A DNA stretch of 64,000 nucleotides from Psilocybe azurescens (Eukaryota; Basidiomycota; Agaricomycetes; Agaricales; Agrocybaceae): contig JAJIRX010001046.1 in NCBI GenBank assembly GCA_023853785.1, positions 85,518 through 149,517 on the forward strand, written 5' to 3'. Position 1 is the stretch's first letter; each line of letters opens with the position of its first letter. Position numbers and translations under genes: made by a program. Positions 61,562-64,000 of the stretch are shown here, in pieces. The notes below the pieces were generated by a model that was not told the DNA's origin, made no database searches, and saw only the letters and a program-made list of their open reading frames with translations.

Positions 61562-64000
61562 ATGCCTAAAGACGAGAAATATTCCGCAATACGCTCTCAC
61601 CGCACCCTCAACTCAGGTATCCAGCTGTTCCAAGGCGCTAGGAACGTCATGATTAACGGCGGGAGCATTCGACAAGTAGAAGAGATTCACTACGACGGAG
61701 GAAGGGACGCAGGTGAGAGCCAGTAGACATCATATACTGAGCATTTATTCTGATTCTGAAGATATAGGACTGCACATTCTGGGGCAGCATATCGTGACTG
61801 ATGCAATGTATAACTCTGCCGAAGCGGTTCCCTCCCGCGAAATGCCACCCGGCACTCGCGAGAAGATAATCAGCGCTATACTCGGCTGGGTCTATGACCC
61901 TACTCCCAAGGAATGGGCCCTTTGGCTCAATGGACCAGCAGGAGCGGGAAAATCTGCTATCGCCCATTCGTTTGCCGTTCTTCTACAGGAGATCTCGGAC
62001 GATAGCAAGTATGCCGGGAGCTTTTTCTTCGCAAAAGACGTCATTGGACGCGGGGGACGGGACCAAGCTATTCCCAACAATAGCCTATCAGCTCGCCCTC
62101 AAATTTCCATCCTTTCGTGCCCAAATTGACGCTTGCTATGCTCGGGATAATCCCACTCTTCCGACAAAATCCATCGACGTCCAACTCCAATACCTCATCA
62201 TAGAGCCATTACTACGTGTCAAGGACTGGCCTGCGCATAACCCCACAGTCATTATCGATGGTTTGGACGAATGCGCCGGGTCAAAACGAATGCAGTCCGA
62301 AATTCTTTCACTCATTTCCAAGGCAATTATGAGCACAATATCCCCTACGATTTCTCATTGTTAGTCGCCCCGAGTACTGGATTTCCGACTTATTCGAAAT
62401 TGGACCTTTGGTACACGTTACAAAGCCGCTCTGTCTACGAAAGACGATGAGGATGCAGATAGGGATATTGAGAGGTATCTTCGAGAGGTTTCAACAAAAT
62501 TTACGAGGAGAATATTCGAATAATGTCTTCTACTCCGCGTCCTTGGCCTCCAGATCATATTATCAGGCGGTTTGTGTATAGCGCTTCAGGCCAGTACATT
62601 TATGCGTCCACTGTCCTGGAATTTGTTGGCGCATCATCCAATTTCTGTGACTCTCGAGAACAACTCCGGATATTGACGACACCTGGACCACATTATGCAT
62701 CCGCATTTTCAGATCTTGATAAACTCTACGCTACCATCCTGTCGTCATATCCTCGTCCAAACACAATGAAACGTGTCCTTGGTGGTCTCTTGCTCGGATT
62801 CCGAAAAAACCCATTCAAGAAATGCTGGGAGTGGATTCCGGAGAAATTCAACTCGTGTTGAGGGCCTTAAGCTCCTTGATTAAAATATCCAAGGCGGAAT
62901 ATTCCGAAGAATTCCGTGCGCTGGAGCCGATCTTTGGATCTCCATTGGTAGATGCATCAATTTCGTTCAGTCACCTATCGTTCCGCCGAATTTCTCTTGG
63001 ATGAGTCAAGGTCAGGAGAGTATGCCATTGATAAGAGCGCCGCTGCGAATGAGTTTATCTGCGCCGTGCTCAAGCTCGGGGTCGATATTGTTCAGGATAG
63101 TCCACGGGCCGAGCGGACTATAGAACGGTAAGCGCCTTAGCATTTTCATGTTTGGAAAATATATAAGGACATTGACATACACATTTTCTGACAGTATGGG
63201 ACTATCAATCTATCGTGACATGATCTATAGACTTCGTTATATTGCGATGCGCATCAGACTCGATGTGAGATCTATTGCCAATGTATTAGAGGAACTTTGT
63301 GAAAGCCTTCGCAAGATCATTGCCTGCAAACCTGCATGTCGCCCAACCAAGTCATCTGTACTGGTTCACAACCTCTGTCTTGAATTTTCTTAACGTGGAA
63401 CTTATGCTGGCCTTGGACGATCAATATTGGCGTAAAAATCACCGACACCTACTTCAGTCTCTCACAGACGTTCTCACCATTGCTCAAACAATTTCAGCAC
63501 AGCAGATCATGGACCGATCACCCAAAAACTCAGCAACCTTCGCATACATCAATTTATACAGTTCTTCCTCTCCTTACGACCGAGAGCATAGCATCGAGTA
63601 TATCTCGGAGTCAATGAATATTGGTCTGGATACCATTATATCTGATCTCCGACACCTCCCCGACTTGGTATACTTTTATTTCGGAACATGGTGACAGAGG
63701 CTATCAAGCTATATTCATAAGTCCTTATTTTTCGGCCGTGCATCACAAGGTCCAAGGCCAATGTCAGGAAAACCAACATATTGGAGCATGGGACCATCAG
63801 ATAGTAAGTGTCAGTGCCGAGCACTTTACCCGGGATATTACGGAAACCCATTATTGGTTGCACCTCAATGGAAGTTTGAGCATACTGCCGAATGCTTCTT
63901 AAGATACAGTCGGATTTCGGACATACACTCCAAAAGAATACTTTAAAGATCCGAACAAAATGCAAATATTCAACATCATAATGGATACATCTTTCTGGGA
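61562..64000 (+). pseudogene. NACHT-domain NLR-like NTPase, copy NLR6, cut by the window end
   Basis: Leader exon from 61562 (FQGARNVMINGGSIRQVEE), exon 2 from about 61769 (LHILGQHIVTDAMYNSAE). Walker A GPAGAGKSAIAHS at about 61939, Walker B TVIIDGLDECAGS at about 62247. Lesions: an extra G at about 61822, a loss in CCACCCGG (about 61848), an extra G in a G run at about 62053, changes near 62140, 62325 and 62440, and a shift at about 62990. At the C-run where NLR1, NLR4 and NLR5 are shifted (about 63658), NLR6 keeps the frame (LRHLPDLVYFYF). The last exons lie beyond the window. Confidence 0.88.

Overview
The window is nuclear DNA of a filamentous fungus, almost certainly an agaricomycete mushroom. 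The evidence is dense 50-70 bp GT-AG introns, NACHT-type NLR genes with a short Gly/Asn-rich leader exon, and a CACTA-type Tnp2 transposase of the kind common in Agaricomycetes. I find no gene that is convincingly intact. The window is an expanded, decaying array of three gene families plus transposable elements.

The repeated module (about 10.0-10.7 kb) contains: a NACHT NTPase (NLR-like) gene on the + strand; about 1.1 kb of conserved but unrecognised DNA downstream; a 3' fragment of a cytosolic-type arginyl-tRNA synthetase (ArgRS) on the - strand; a membrane transporter of the auxin efflux carrier (AEC, Mem_trans) family on the - strand; a 5' fragment of ArgRS on the - strand; and a conserved 1.4-1.7 kb flank from which this ArgRS fragment and the next NLR diverge. 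NLR starts lie at 9198, 19207, 40402, 51103 and 61562. A sixth NLR copy is a 3' fragment on the opposite strand (29651-31632).

Region by region. 1-5000: degenerate CACTA/Tnp2 element and AT-rich DNA. 5003-17240: module 1 (AEC fragment, ArgRS fragment, NLR1, ArgRS fragment, the fullest AEC copy). 17241-24637: unassigned DNA, then NLR2, whose first exon is split by a 2.0-kb non-autonomous DNA transposon with a 9-bp target duplication. 24638-29650: AT-rich transposon/repeat island, including a 713-bp element with 108-bp inverted arms. 29651-32790: inverted segment (NLR3 3' part and AEC N-terminal half). 32791-35387: unassigned. 35388-64000: three more modules in one orientation (NLR4, NLR5, NLR6), the last cut by the window end.

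The NLR model has five exons and about 1,060 codons. It has a leader motif, Walker A (GPAGAGKSAI), Walker B (TVIIDGLDECAGS), a sensor-like segment (RFLIVSRPE), and a long C-terminal region in which I see no WD40, ankyrin or TPR repeats. Every copy carries frameshifts, mostly at homopolymer runs, so either the cluster is decaying or the assembly has indel errors. ArgRS and AEC copies are truncated and fused to one another at junctions shared between modules, which means the rearrangement came before the amplification. The most notable feature is this recent tandem amplification of an immune-type NLR locus carrying along broken pieces of a housekeeping synthetase and a transporter.
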